Positions 11,323 to 22,151 of a stretch of 64,000 bases of DNA are shown here, piece after piece. The notes under the pieces are model-generated. The model was not told the DNA's origin and made no database searches. It saw only the letters and a program-made list of their open reading frames with translations. Made by a program: the position numbers and the translations under genes. Location of the stretch: contig OZ025240.1 in NCBI GenBank assembly GCA_964019155.1, positions 45,564,274-45,628,273 on the forward strand. The letters are read 5' to 3'. Numbering within the stretch: the first letter of the stretch is position 1; each line of letters begins with the position of its first letter. The DNA comes from Osedax fenrisi. Lineage: Eukaryota; Annelida; Polychaeta; Sabellida; Siboglinidae.

Positions 11323-12885
11323 CTTACCTTACCGGATCGGGATAGTTTCCCGAGCATTTTCAACAATTTTCTTCCACGTCATCCTGTCTTTCATAGCTGT
11401 CTTCAGTTCTTCAGTCGTCAGTCCCGTATCATCACATAGCTGTTTTACATAGGTTTTTCTGGGTCGTCCAATCTTTGTTGTACCATGGTTCGGTGTCCAC
11501 AACAAAACATCTTTTACGATTTCTTCCTCACTTCGATAACAGTGGCCTGCGAAACGTGTTCTTCGTATACGTATTATACTTGATAGTGGTGGAATATTTC
11601 CGTAAAGGCGAATCTTTGTTGGATGCTCTTTCCATGATATATTTAATATGGCTCTCAACATTCTTGTGTAAGTTCCATCGAGTTTTTTCTCATGTTTTTT
11701 AGTTAGGGTCCAAGCTTCAGAGCCGTATAATAGAACAGATTCTACCACGGCTCTAAAGAAGTTCCTCTTAAAAGTTGTGCAGAGTGGTGATTTCCATATG
11801 GAACTTAACTTGTCTAGAGCTGCCCAGGATTTAGCTATTCTTATTTTTATTTCTTTATCGGTCGATTCCCTTTCGCTTCCAAGATAAATGAAATTATCGA
11901 CATTTTTCAAGACTTCCCCATCTATAGATTTAACCATTTTATTTGAGTTTATGTTCATGTGTTGCGTCTTTTTAATATTTACTTTGAGACCTACTGTTTT
12001 CCCACTTTCTTCTAAGACATTCAGTAGGTTTTCAGCATTTCTGCTAGAATCTGCAAATATTACAAGGTCGTCAGCATAATCTGCATCTGTTATCTTGATT
12101 GCTGGATATCTTCTACTTCGTTGTTTCGATAGTGTTAGGCCTAGATCTTTATTTTTATCAATAGATGTTCTTAATACGTAATCGAGTGTAATAATAAATA
12201 ATAAAGGTGCAAGAGTATCCCCCTGTAGAACACCTGCATTTATATAAAATATTCTGTGTCACCATCAGGTGACCGTACCATTGATTTAGTATATCTATAT
12301 AGTATCATAATTGCGTTGATTATCTTCATTGGAATACCGTATGACTTAAGAATTTGTGCCATTTTTGCTCTATGTATTGAGTCGAAAGCTTTAGAGAAAT
12401 CTACAAATATTAGGCTGGCCTCAAGATTCTTTTCTTTAACACCTTCGATTATCCTTCTTACAGTTAGAATTTGTCCGACGGTTGATCTGTTATTTCTGAA
12501 ACCATTTTGATTTGGTCTGAGGATCATATCTAGGGTGAGTTGTATTCTTTCTCTTAGTAGCGTATTATATATTTTAGCCGCGATACATGTTAGTGTAATA
12601 CCTCTATAATTGTCTGTAACAGTGAGGTCACCTTTCTTTGGGAATGGGAGGATGCAAGCTTTCGTCCAGTATTCAATTGGTTTCTGAGAGTACACATCGT
12701 TGCAGAATTCTAGTAATATATGATTGAAGTGACCTGTCTTCCATACTTCGGCTGGTATTTCATCTAATCCGGCGGTTTTATTTTTCTTTGTTTTTCTGAG
12801 TACTATTTCAAGTTCTTTTATAGTAAATGGACCTTGCTCAATCTGAAGCTCTTTGTCCACTATTTTTACTATGTCTTGATTAGAT
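11323..12885 (-). mobile_element. 5'-truncated non-LTR retrotransposon (RTE-like), copy A only
   Basis: Minus-strand LINE with only the reverse-transcriptase half. Order: ITDNYRGITL-type block, NGFRNNRSTVGQ, LIFVDFSKAFDSIH, GVLQGDTLAP, YADDLVIF (catalytic), LLYGSEAWTL, FAGHCYR and GRPRKTY near the C-terminus. Flanked by a 12-bp duplication of TTAATTGAATAC. The 3' end (left) finishes in a short GGTAAGGTAAG tail rather than poly(A), a habit of RTE-type LINEs. Copy B has the empty site, so it inserted into A after the segmental duplication. Confidence 0.9.
11329..12885 (-). pseudogene. LINE reverse transcriptase, one frameshift
   Basis: Two open parts in different frames: about 12245-12885 (fingers to SPDGDTEYF) and 11329-12240 (AGVLQGDTLAP through YADDLV to the C-terminus). 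A single frameshift near 12245 in the string TTTTATATAAATGC separates them. Without it the RT would read to the stop at 11329. The endonuclease is missing because the insertion is 5'-truncated. Reverse transcriptase of this type copies LINE RNA onto a nicked chromosomal target; this copy is inactive but young by its integrity. Confidence 0.85.
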
Positions 12886-13008
12886 TTAATTGAATACATT
12901 ATATAAACAATGAATTAATATTATCGATATTAATATAATTAGTTAATTATATATAATTTAATGTTGTATTATTTATATTTATCTTTATTATTAATTGCAA
13001 ATTAGGTA

Positions 13009-13609
13009 GGGGAGGGAATGGAGTAGTGTCCGATAATTAATATGCCTCAGAAGATTTCTAATATATCGATAAATACTGAAATTTAGGCTATTATTTTTTT
13101 GATTTAAATAGAAATCATATAGTTCTATAATACTGTGATTTCACTTTTATATATAAAGTGTTTATCCTAATAATATAAACGTTTGATTAGGCATTAAAAA
13201 AGCACTAAAATAAGGCAATGCTCTAGTAGTGGCCGCTAGTACCAGAAAATGCGATAGTTGTATCGTAATGTATTTAATTTATATTTTGTTAATTATGTAA
13301 TATTAAATAATTATATTTATGATCCATACACACCTTATTTTATTAAATGATTTAATTATATATGAACATACTCTTACACATAAATAAGCATAAATATATA
13401 TAATTATGTTTTTCTTAAAATTTAACAAAAAATGATTATGTAATAAATTAGAGTAATTAATTAATTATTAACAAAAAAAATTATTATATATAATAGATAT
13501 TTTGATTATCTAAAAATTGTATATAGAACTTTTTATCCTATCAAGCACCATTTAAGCATTAATTAAAACGGCCACTACTCCGCCTTCGGCCACTACCCCT
13601 TCCCTCCCC
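13009..13609. mobile_element. TA-flanked MITE with GGGGAGGGAA ends, copy A only
   Basis: Ends GGGGAGGGAATGG and, reversed, GGGGAGGGAAGGGGTAGTGG, flanked by TA (13007-13008, 13610-13611). The word GTAGTGGCC is iterated at the right end and inside (near 13225). The corresponding place in copy B (near 51065) is uninterrupted. A right-end fragment of a sister copy is at about 21424-21514. No coding capacity. Confidence 0.8.
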
Positions 13610-14014
13610 TAATTATATATAATGTAATCTTGTATTATTTGTATCTATCTTTAGTATTAGTAATGAATAAGAAACTAATTATTGAAATTATTGGAAATTT
13701 GTAATATTAAATATATTTAAGATTCAAAAAATAAAAATACAGAAATATTACTTGTTATTTTATATATTTAAAGAAAATCGTGTTATATAAGTATTTATTT
13801 TATAATCTGTATGTAAAGTTGGTATTATTTAAAATAATATTAAAAAAAAAGTAATGATTACGATCCCACCTACACTTATATTAAGTAGGCTATTTTAAAT
13901 ATAATAACATTTTATTTGTTATACATATTTAATTTAAATTCAATTATTAATTTTCAATAAAATATTCACTATTATTAGTTAATTGCTTAGAGATTAACAT
14001 TGTGTTAAATGCAG

Positions 14015-14101
14015 GTAAACACGAGTCTGCTTGTTTTAGCACGCATAACACGTACCAATGCAAATGTGGAGAAAGATGGACTGGCGCATATTGTGAATAT
14101 G
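14015..14101 (+). CDS. Second EGF exon, gene A
   Basis: Encodes KHESACFSTHNTYQCKC and GERWTGAYCEY. Joined to the NFCKDNQ(C) end of the previous exon it makes a textbook EGF module (C-x4-C-x5-C-x8-C-x1-C-x8-C). The acceptor is AAATGCAG, the donor TATG|GTTAAT; 87 bases, phase 1 to phase 1, so the exon could be skipped without a frameshift. Copy B differs at one residue (CEY to CEC). Confidence 0.88.
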
Positions 14102-14864
14102 GTTAATTATTGAATATATATGAATGAATGAATGAATGAATAATATTTATGTTACTTATATAATATAAATAAATAATGTATACATATGGCATATGTATAC
14201 AATACAATATAGTTATATAATAAGTAAAAAAGGAACCCTTTAATAGAAATATGCTTTAGAGAAAGGATTCCAAACACATATAAGAATTTGAGAATAAACA
14301 CAAACAAATATGATAATAACATAACTATAATAATATATAATGAAATTAAATTACAAAGTGAATCAAATAGTTCCAATCTCAGGTGCGGCAAAAATCTACT
14401 CACACCATGGCATTCCCGTATGGCCTTTATCGGCTACATGTCTAGGTATATTAGTCAACAAATATAGTATTGCAATACATCATGGTGTATAATATATTTT
14501 TATCTTAGAAAAACGTAATATGGACGAATTATCGGTCATGTGTGCATGATATGAATAGCATTAAATACACGTAAGACAAGAGTACTATAAGAAACAAGAC
14601 GTAAATAATTAAAAAAATATATAGGTATAATCGAACAATAAAAAATAATAATAAATGTGAGTAATATAATAATAGCATAATAAATAAATAACATACCTAT
14701 GAATATTGATTATATAAATGTATATAGAATATTTATTATTTTACTTTTTAAAATTTTTAAAATGATATTATATTTATTAAATTATGACTATCATTAAATG
14801 TCATAATCAGGTAAAGTTAAGTTTATTTATAAGTTTGTGTAGGTATTAAATAATGTGTACCTAT

Positions 14865-14905
<41 letters not shown>

Positions 14906-15679
14906 ACAACTTATTATGTACAGTATTATATAGAAATACAATAGGTTACCTACTATTTATAAAATATATATTTATATTATTTAAATAATCTATAAATATC
15001 TCTATAAATCTAAGATATTTATTATATATTTATATAAAAATCAATTTCTAAATATCATTTGTTTTATAATAATATCGTAATTTGTAAGTGATATTATAAT
15101 TTACTGTATACTATATATATAGTTATTTTACTTGAATTGTTATATTTAATTAATACTCATAACAATTGTTAACATATATTTATAAAGAGTATCCTTACCT
15201 GATGTTTCTATACATATATACTACCATTTATATACAATATCATGCATCCTTTATTAATTATTCTCACTATTATCATATACACAATATATACAGTACACTT
15301 ATGTAATTACATTTATTCACTTAGATCCTAATGAATTTCATAAAATGCATCATAATATATTAATACCTTTGTGAATAGTTTATCAATACTAATTATGTAT
15401 AATATACCGATAGCGCTAGATAGAACATATACCTTTCTTTCTATAGACATATATACAGCTATAGCTCTATGAATATACCTAAGACTTTTACTCATTTCAT
15501 ATATAACCAATCACAACATATTTTATAATTATTTCTATACATATTCTATGAAATCACACTATCGTAATTTATTTATTGCATAAATATATATTTATTATAT
15601 ATATATATAAAATTAAAAACATAATTAATAATCTGTGTATATATATTTACGAATACTTTATATTATATCGGTTATTTAG
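14102..15679 (+). other. Intron upstream of stalk exon 1, copy A
   Basis: AT-rich intron collinear with copy B 51556-53151. It has a short (TGAA)n run near 14120 and a (TA)n run at about 14873-14901. No other feature seen. Confidence 0.7.
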
Positions 15680-15727
15680 AAATATCTGAAGAAACTACTA
15701 ACTTCTATGAAACTACGAAATCCTCAG
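15680..15727 (+). CDS. Extracellular stalk exon 1, gene A
   Basis: A 48-base phase 1-1 exon bounded by GTTATTTAG and CCTCAG|GTTATT. With the preceding G it reads EISEETTNFYETTKSS, then joins G of the next exon. Acidic and Ser/Thr-rich residues suit a juxtamembrane linker between the EGF repeats and the membrane. No domain is recognised; support comes from splice sites, phase and conservation in copy B. Confidence 0.72.
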
Positions 15728-16093
15728 GTTATTATGAATATATAATTATGAAAGTTTGCAGTTTAGACATTACAGTTATTTATTATTTATAAAATAAATA
15801 TTAAAGTGTATAACATTCATTATAATATATATTAATACATTTAAAAATAGTATTATCAACAATAATTTGTATTAATTTAACTAAGTCTTTTACTCATTTC
15901 AAACATATATATATATATAACCAATCTCAATATATTTTATAATGAGTTCATTACATGTGTATGCATATTCCATATAATCCCACTATCGTACTTTCTTTAT
16001 TGTATAAACATATATATAATTAAAAATATAAAAATAATTAATATTATCAAGTATATATTTACGAATAGTTTATATTATATATATATTATTTAG

Positions 16094-16141
16094 AACCATC
16101 TGAAGAAAATATTATCTTGTATGAAACTACGAAATCCTCAG
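16094..16141 (+). CDS. Extracellular stalk exon 2, gene A (duplicate)
   Basis: A tandem duplicate of the 48-base stalk exon: EPSEENIILYETTKSS, with the same TTATTTAG acceptor and CCTCAG|GTTATT donor. It shares the ETTKSS end with exon 1 and diverges in the middle. Both are phase 1-1, so mRNAs with either or both would stay in frame. Confidence 0.7.
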
Positions 16142-17038
16142 GTTATTATGAATATATAATTATGAACATTTTCAGTTTATACATTATAGTTATTTACTGT
16201 TTATAAAATAAATATTTATATTAATGTAATCTATATTATCTATATATTCTATTTAATAATTGTTGTTTACTTAATTGGTTATAAGTATTGATTGTTTGAT
16301 CATATATATTTAGTATTTATTATAGGTGTAAGTGTATCAAAGTCATACATTTATATTTTCACAAATATCTATGATAAAAAATACATATTTAACATGAATG
16401 TTCTGTTATTATAAATACTTAAACATGGCTAAATATTCCAATCAGAATATTTATAATTGTGATAATTACATATGTAATGGATATATGTACATATTTAATT
16501 CAAATCTAACCTACATAATAATAACCAAATATAATTAATACATATTATATATATATACTAATAATAATAATAATATAAAATGTAGGTATGCACATGGTAT
16601 ATATATATATATATATATATATAAAACGTGTTATATCTTTTGTGATTTAATTTAATAGACAATTGGTGTTCTTTTGATTAATTGACGAGAATTAGAATAT
16701 AAAGTATGTGAAGTATATTTATAAATGCCAAATGTTCCTGATATATGACATATATCACATATAAATATTGATGGTATAATATTACGTAGATACCTACTAA
16801 TAGTTAACTAATAACATATTATATAAAACTTACATGTACATAATATTAATTAAAAAAAGCATAATCTTATGAAAAAAGAAACACTGTAACCATGTTAAGT
16901 AGTTATTTAGTAATTTATTACATATAGCTTAATGAATTAATTAAAATCATATGTTATTATTGATTATATATTAAAATATAATAATATAAGTATAAATTTA
17001 TAATAACTTATTAAATTACAAACACTTGCTATTTACAG

Positions 17039-17256
17039 GTACTAACGACATCTCTACACCACCGGGTGATCAATATGTATTAGAGATTACGTTATATGTA
17101 TTATTTTTATTATGTTTAAATATTTGTTTTGTATATTTATTAGTGGATCAAATCAAAAATAATAATAATAATGAACAAAAATGTTCATTAAATACAACAT
17201 TATATGATAATATTTCAAAAAACCAAATTGGTAAAATTATATTATCGAAATTATGA
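17039..17256 (+). CDS. Transmembrane and cytoplasmic-tail exon, gene A (3' end)
   Basis: The last coding exon, acceptor CTATTTACAG before 17039. It reads TNDISTPPGDQ, then a hydrophobic helix of about 22 residues (from YVLEITLYVLF to VYLLV), then DQIK as a stop-transfer, an N5 run and a 34-residue tail after the helix ending IILSKL. Stop TGA at 17254-17256. The layout is a type I membrane protein with a short tail, as in Notch ligands; the tail does not end in a PDZ-binding consensus that I recognise. The five-Asn run is an AAT microsatellite. Copy B has a frameshift just after this run. Confidence 0.85.
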
Positions 17257-17317
17257 ATAAATATATAAAACACCAACTATTTGTATTAATAATTAATATG
17301 TTTCATTAATATATATT

Positions 17318-18968
17318 AACCTGTTAACCTGTACCGTCGAGTCGTATCCGACCCCTGGCGACATCGATGACAGCAGCTCTCCAACTCCTCCTACATATTG
17401 AGGCTCGAATCATGATGTATATAGTACCATAGAAGTTTTTCTTTATGCTATCTAGCCATCTTTGCCGTGGTCTCCCTCTGCTTCTATAACCCCCCATTCT
17501 TCCTACCATCACTTCATATTCCATTCCGCCTGCTCTTATAACATGGCCAAAGTAACATAATGATGCCTTAACTATCCTTGACTCAAGCGTCCATTCTGGT
17601 TTTATATTATCAATAACACATACATTTATCTTTCTGTCGATCCATGTTACTCTTAGCAGACGTCTCCAACACCATAACTCAAAAGCATCGATCATCTTTC
17701 TCTCAAGCTTTCTCATTGTCCAAGATTCTGCTCCGTATAAGACAATAGGGAAAACTAAAGCTTTTACAAGCCTGATCTTTATTCTGAGGGTAATTCCTCT
17801 ATCTTTCCAGATTTTCGTTAGTCCCCCCATTGCAGATCTACCCATTGCTAACCTTCTGCGTATTTCCTTCTCACAGAATCCATCCTTGGTTATTAGAGAT
17901 CCCAAGAAAATAAAGTGCGATACTACTTCAATATGATTTCCATCTACTACCATTTCTCCTTGGTCTTCAGTCATCATTACTTTAGTTTTACCTACATTTA
18001 GATATAGACCTGCCTTTTCACTAGCCAACTTTAATCTTTCCATAATTTCTATTAGATCGTTTTTAGTTTCAGCGATCAGTGGTGTGTCGTCAGAATATCT
18101 ATGGTTAGTAATCATTCTACCTCCAATACTGATTCCCCCATCCCAATCTTCTAATGCCTCTCTCATTATGTTTTCTGCATATATATTAAACAGTAGGGGG
18201 GGATAAAATACATCCTTGTCTTACCCATTTCCCTATGTTTATAGTATCAGTTTCACCGAATTCTGTTCTTATAGTGGCTTCTTATTTCGTATAGAGCTTT
18301 TGCAGTAGGACTATTAGGTGAACAGGAACTCCCATTTCTTTGAGTATCACCCATAGTCTCTCATGATATACGCAGTCGAAGGCCTTTTTATAATCGATAA
18401 AACACATATACACATTCCTGTTGTGTTCTTTGGCTGTTTCCATCATACACCGCAAATTAGCTATATGATATCTTGTTCCTCTTCCTTTTCTAAAACCTGC
18501 TTGTTCAATAGGTAGTTCTGGGATAAGGAAATGTTCTAATCTTTTCTGAATAATTCGAAGAAATATCTTGCTAGCATGAGATATCAGAGCAATAGTACGA
18601 TAGTTCCCACATTCTTTCTTATCTCCTTTTTGTATATCGGGAGATAAATAGAATCTTCCAATCTCTTGGCCATTCCTTAATCCTCCATACGTTATTGAAG
18701 AGAATTAACAGTATTTTTATAGATGCATCTCCACCTGCTTTCAGAAGCTCTATAGGTATACCATCACATCCAGATGATTTCCGATTTGATATATGCTTGA
18801 TAGCGTCCTTTACCTCTGTCTCTAGTATATGAGGTTCATCTTCATATCAAGTTTCGTAAAAATGTATCTCCTTATCATACCTTGCTTTTTTTTGAAATTC
18901 TGCATTTAGTTTTTTATATTTTTCTATTTCACCTTTTCTTTTTTCCTTTCTTCTTTCCTCCGCTAGAT
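17318..18968 (-). mobile_element. BovB/RTE-like LINE fragment, copy A only
   Basis: Minus-strand LINE inserted just downstream of the gene A stop codon. Copy B continues without it (54410-54425). The reverse-transcriptase part has CFIDYKKAFDCVYH, a degenerate GCILSP-type block, YSDDT where YADDT is expected, and a C-terminus with VLYGAESWTM, DAFELWCWRRLLRVTW and RLDGTG, closely following the BovB/RTE pattern. Endonuclease sequence is missing and the upstream part is frameshifted. The right end abuts a (TA)n tract. Confidence 0.82.
17324..18166 (-). pseudogene. BovB-like RT C-terminal frame, 280 codons
   Basis: The longest open frame of the BovB-like LINE. It opens MREALEDWDGGI just before the catalytic block HRYSDDTPLIAET and includes the connection region and the Cys/Trp-rich C-terminus (FELWCWRRLL, YFGHVIRAGG, SRGRPRQRWLDSIKK). 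The alanine of the usual YADD box is serine here. The N-terminal half of the RT (18167-18960) lies in other frames with stops, so this is not a functional polymerase. Confidence 0.8.
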
Positions 18969-18969
18969 A

Positions 18970-19002
<33 letters not shown>

Positions 19003-19426
19003 ATAATATATATATGAAATTAAATTAAATTATTTTATTTTTAAAAGAAACAGTTTGAATATTATATTAAATAAATAATCATGTGTGAATATAATAAAAA
19101 AGCTCTTTATAAATAAATATTAAAAAAAAATATCTATATATATATATATATTAGCTTGTTTCGTTTAATCGTTTGTAGGAGAAGTTCGTTATGGAAATAA
19201 TCTTGTGTTTTACATATTCATTAGTTTCATTACTTATACTTTATCCCGAGCAGTTTCCCGTTGGACTTTTTTTTCGAATGCTTGGATATTGTGTATACAT
19301 GACTGAATTGATCGTCCATGTCTAGTAACCATATATATGTATTGATAATACAAGTGAACATTACAAATTGTACTTTAACTTAAAGTTGATATGTTTGCTA
19401 TTCCATATAGTCTATAGGCGTATCAT

Positions 19427-19712
19427 CCCAGCATTCAACTTACATCAAAACTTAAGTTGAACTTAAGTTATGATGTAAGTTTTTTATATTAATATAAATT
19501 TAAGCATTGTTATTAATGTACTATAACCAACTGTAGTAGAAAATAATATATAAAATAAAAAATTATATAATTAAATATTATTTATTATAAACTTATGTTA
19601 CATAACTTAAGTTCTCAACTTAAGTTATTAACTTAAGTTCTCAACTTAAGTTCAACTTAAGTTATTAACTTAAGTTAAACTTAAGTTGTTGATGTTAGTT
19701 GAACATAAGTTT
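19427..19712. repeat. AACTTAAGTT palindromic repeat with CCCAGCATTCAA end
   Basis: Begins CCCAGCATTCAACTTACATC and is built of many AACTTAAGTT palindromes around an AT-rich core. It interrupts the homology at the end of copy A. The start and the palindrome design parallel the CCCAGTATTCAAGG/AACTGCAGTT repeats at 8388 and 9319, but the palindromic word differs. The right end is not a clean inverted copy. Confidence 0.65.
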
Positions 19713-19766
19713 AAATTAAAAATAAAATATTAATATAAATAATAGTATTTTATGTTTAATTATTTA

Positions 19767-20430
19767 AGTTTAATATAGTTATTATATAAAAATATACATT
19801 TAAACATATATTTATTCATATTTATTTAATATATATATAATTCTAATAATTAATTAAACTATATAAATTATATATTTATGCATTATATGTATATGTGTGT
19901 TTATATCCAATATAAATAAACAATAAAATACATATATGGTATACAAATATATTTATATATTTAAATATAGAATATATTTAATCATAATGCCTCCAAAAAT
20001 AAAAAAATAACGAATTACAAGATGAAGTAAGTGTAAAACTAAAAACTATAATATCAAGCATACTATATAAAGTAATAATATTTGAAAAAAAATGAAGAAG
20101 TTTAATATAGTTATTATATAAAAATATACATTTAAACATATATTTATTCATATTTATTTAATATATATATAATTCTAATAATTAATTAAACTATATAAAT
20201 TATATATTTATGCATTATATGTATATGTGTGTTTATATCCAATATAAATAAACAATAAAATACATATATGGTATACAAATATATTTATATATTTAAATAT
20301 AGAATATATTTAATCATAATGCCTCCAAAAATAAAAAAATAACGAATTACAAGATGAAGTAAGTGTAAAACTAAAAACTATAATATCAAGCATACTATAT
20401 AAAGTAATAATATTTGAAAAAAAATGAAGA
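19767..20430 (+). repeat. 332-bp near-perfect tandem duplication of the LINE leader
   Basis: AGTTTAATATAGTTATTATA through TTTGAAAAAAAATGAAGA is repeated twice at a period of 332 bases with essentially no differences, so the duplication is recent. Confidence 0.85.
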
Positions 20431-20710
20431 CAATTACTTAAATTTAAATGATTTAAAAGAAATGTTATCTAATCAAAAATTAATAATTAATAATAAAGCA
20501 ATAATAATTGAAATTCAAAACATAATAATTAACAAATTAACAAACACAACACATAAGTAGATTTATAATCTTTCCCAGAAATTACAAAACTAAATATAAA
20601 TACAGAAATACAAACTAATATGTCCAATACTACAAGAAAGATAATAATAGAAAATAATGCTAACGTTGAAAAAAATAAATTCATGATAGGTCCTACTGTA
20701 TAATGTTAAA

Positions 20711-20959
20711 ATGGAAAATGATGACAATTTCGAAACAAGAACTAGTAATGAATTAAATAAAATACATGATATACTTAAAAATACTGAATGTGATTATAAA
20801 ATAACTAAATACCACAGAATAGGAAAATATGACTATAAAGCAAATAAAATAAGATCAATAAAAATAACATTTAATACAGAAAACGATAAACAAGATATTG
20901 TAAATTCAGCACATAAATTAAAAAACACACAGTATAGTAACATTAGTATATCACAATAA
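20711..20959 (+). CDS. LINE ORF1-like fragment (RRM-like region)
   Basis: 82 codons starting MENDDNFETRTSNE. The stretch YHRIGKYDYKANKIRSIKIT followed by NTENDKQDIVNSAHKLKNT resembles the central part of L1-type ORF1 proteins (R-x-G ... RPI-x-V-x-F ... A..L), an RNA-binding region. The stop at 20957-20959 and in-frame stops upstream show that it is a relic. Confidence 0.45.
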   Translation: MENDDNFETRTSNELNKIHDILKNTECDYKITKYHRIGKYDYKANKIRSIKITFNTENDKQDIVNSAHKLKNTQYSNISISQ

Positions 20960-21423
20960 TATACAAAAGATCAATTAATAGAAATTAAAAAGCTCTCCAT
21001 AGAAGCTAAAGGTAAAATAAACAATGGACAACAATTTGTGGTAAGATGTTCAATAAATAATACATTCTAAATAATAGAATTAAAAAATAAAAATGAATAA
21101 CTCAAATGCAAAAAGTGAATATATAACAATAAACAATTTTAATAAAATAAATACAAAAATAGACGAACATAATCTAAAATTTAAATATACGAAGTCTTAA
21201 TCACAACTTTGAATACTTAATAGATTTTTCAAATATATTAAGAAAAATACCAGAAATAATTTGAAATATATAACAGCTGTTATATACTAGTATCATGTAT
21301 CTATAATAGTCCATTTAACAAAATTGAAGGGTTTAATAGAATATTTTATGATAAATTTCATAATTTCATCAACAACAAACTTATAATAATGGGGGATTTT
21401 AACATAGACACATATATATATAT

Positions 21424-21514
21424 TGTATATAGAACTTTGTATCTATCAAGCACCATTTAAGTGTTAATTAAAACGGCCACTACATCCTCCTCGGCCACTA
21501 CCCCCTCCCTCCCC
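21424..21514. mobile_element. Right-end fragment of the GGGGAGGGAA MITE
   Basis: GTATATAGAACTTTGTATCT through CACTACCCCCTCCCTCCCCT matches the right end of the MITE at 13009-13609 (13515-13609). The left part is missing. Confidence 0.75.
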
Positions 21515-21525
21515 TATCAGACATT

Positions 21526-22151
21526 TTGCTTAAAAATCAAAATATTGTCGTTTATAAACATATATGCTATACAAAAATATACTTTTATTTATCTAAATAC
21601 AAATCTATACCTTAACATAAACAACTTATAGTATTTCTAAAAGGAACTACCTAATACACATATACTTAAGAACCGTTTAAATATATATTATTAGTATTAG
21701 CTAATACTTGTATTATAATATTAGTCATTGATATAGTAATTGTAAAATGAGTAAGTTACTGCAGTAGGTATGCCTACTGCTTACAAAATTGAGACTAGTC
21801 TCATATGTAATATATTACGCTTTTATTCTTATTTTATTTTATGCTAGAGGCATGATTAATTCATTAATGAAAAAACATAATTATGTTTTTTATTGCATAT
21901 ATTCTATTTTTTCCTTTTTGTTTTGTTCATCCGTGTTTCATGTCTCATTATATGTACTTACTCGTTACCCCTAACCCTATCCCACATACCCATATAATTC
22001 GTACATATAATAAACTATTAATCTATCTATCTATTACAATGATATGTTTCAATATAAGATACATTAACCTATATTGAAATATATTGTGTAATTTATAAAA
22101 TCATTATAATAACACTATATCAAAAATTAAAATAGATAAACATCAATAGTA
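21526..22151. other. AT-rich spacer, no gene supported
   Basis: Nothing recognised. Hydrophobic open frames here have AT-driven composition and no splice or homology support. Confidence 0.5.

Larger units (their letters stand above)
11204..14014 (+). other. Intron between EGF exons, copy A, with two insertions
   Basis: Holds a LINE (11323-12885) and a TA-flanked MITE (13009-13609), both absent from the copy B intron (50848-51468). The rest is AT-rich and collinear with B. Intron start is inferred as GC, end as AAATGCAG. Confidence 0.75.
15478..16260 (+). repeat. ~410-bp tandem duplication containing the stalk exon
   Basis: The block with TTTTACTCATTTC, ATAACCAATC, CACTATCGTA, the stalk exon and ATTATGAATATATAATTATG occurs twice in copy A, around 15484 and 15890. 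Copy B has one block, whose left part matches unit 1 and whose right flank (GAACATTTTCAGTTTATACA) matches unit 2. Confidence 0.8.
6634..19426 (+). repeat. Segmental duplication, copy A (of 47658-54852)
   Basis: From CTAGATGTATTAATAC at 6634 to TAGGCGTATCAT at 19426 this region is collinear and highly similar to 47658-54852, including introns and a tRNA-like repeat. Copy A is longer. It has extra sequence at about 8170-9690, a LINE at 11323-12885, a MITE at 13009-13609, a second stalk-exon unit near 16094, and a BovB-like LINE at about 17318-18968. The duplication carries the whole recognisable part of a DSL/EGF gene. Confidence 0.9.
19767..21412 (+). mobile_element. Degenerate LINE: duplicated leader, ORF1, start of ORF2
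   Basis: A 332-bp leader occurs twice in tandem (19767-20098 and 20099-20430), each with ATGCCTCCAAAAATAAAAAA followed by a stop. Next come an ORF1-like frame (20711-20959) and an endonuclease start with KLIIMGDFNID near 21380-21410, where the element breaks off. GDFN identifies the APE endonuclease family. The clade is uncertain; the ORF1 style is L1-like. Confidence 0.6.

Noticed and set aside
11475..12079. Plus-strand frames at 11475-11702 and 11888-12079 (and 12256-12510)
   Set aside because: Antisense shadows of the LINE reverse transcriptase on the minus strand.
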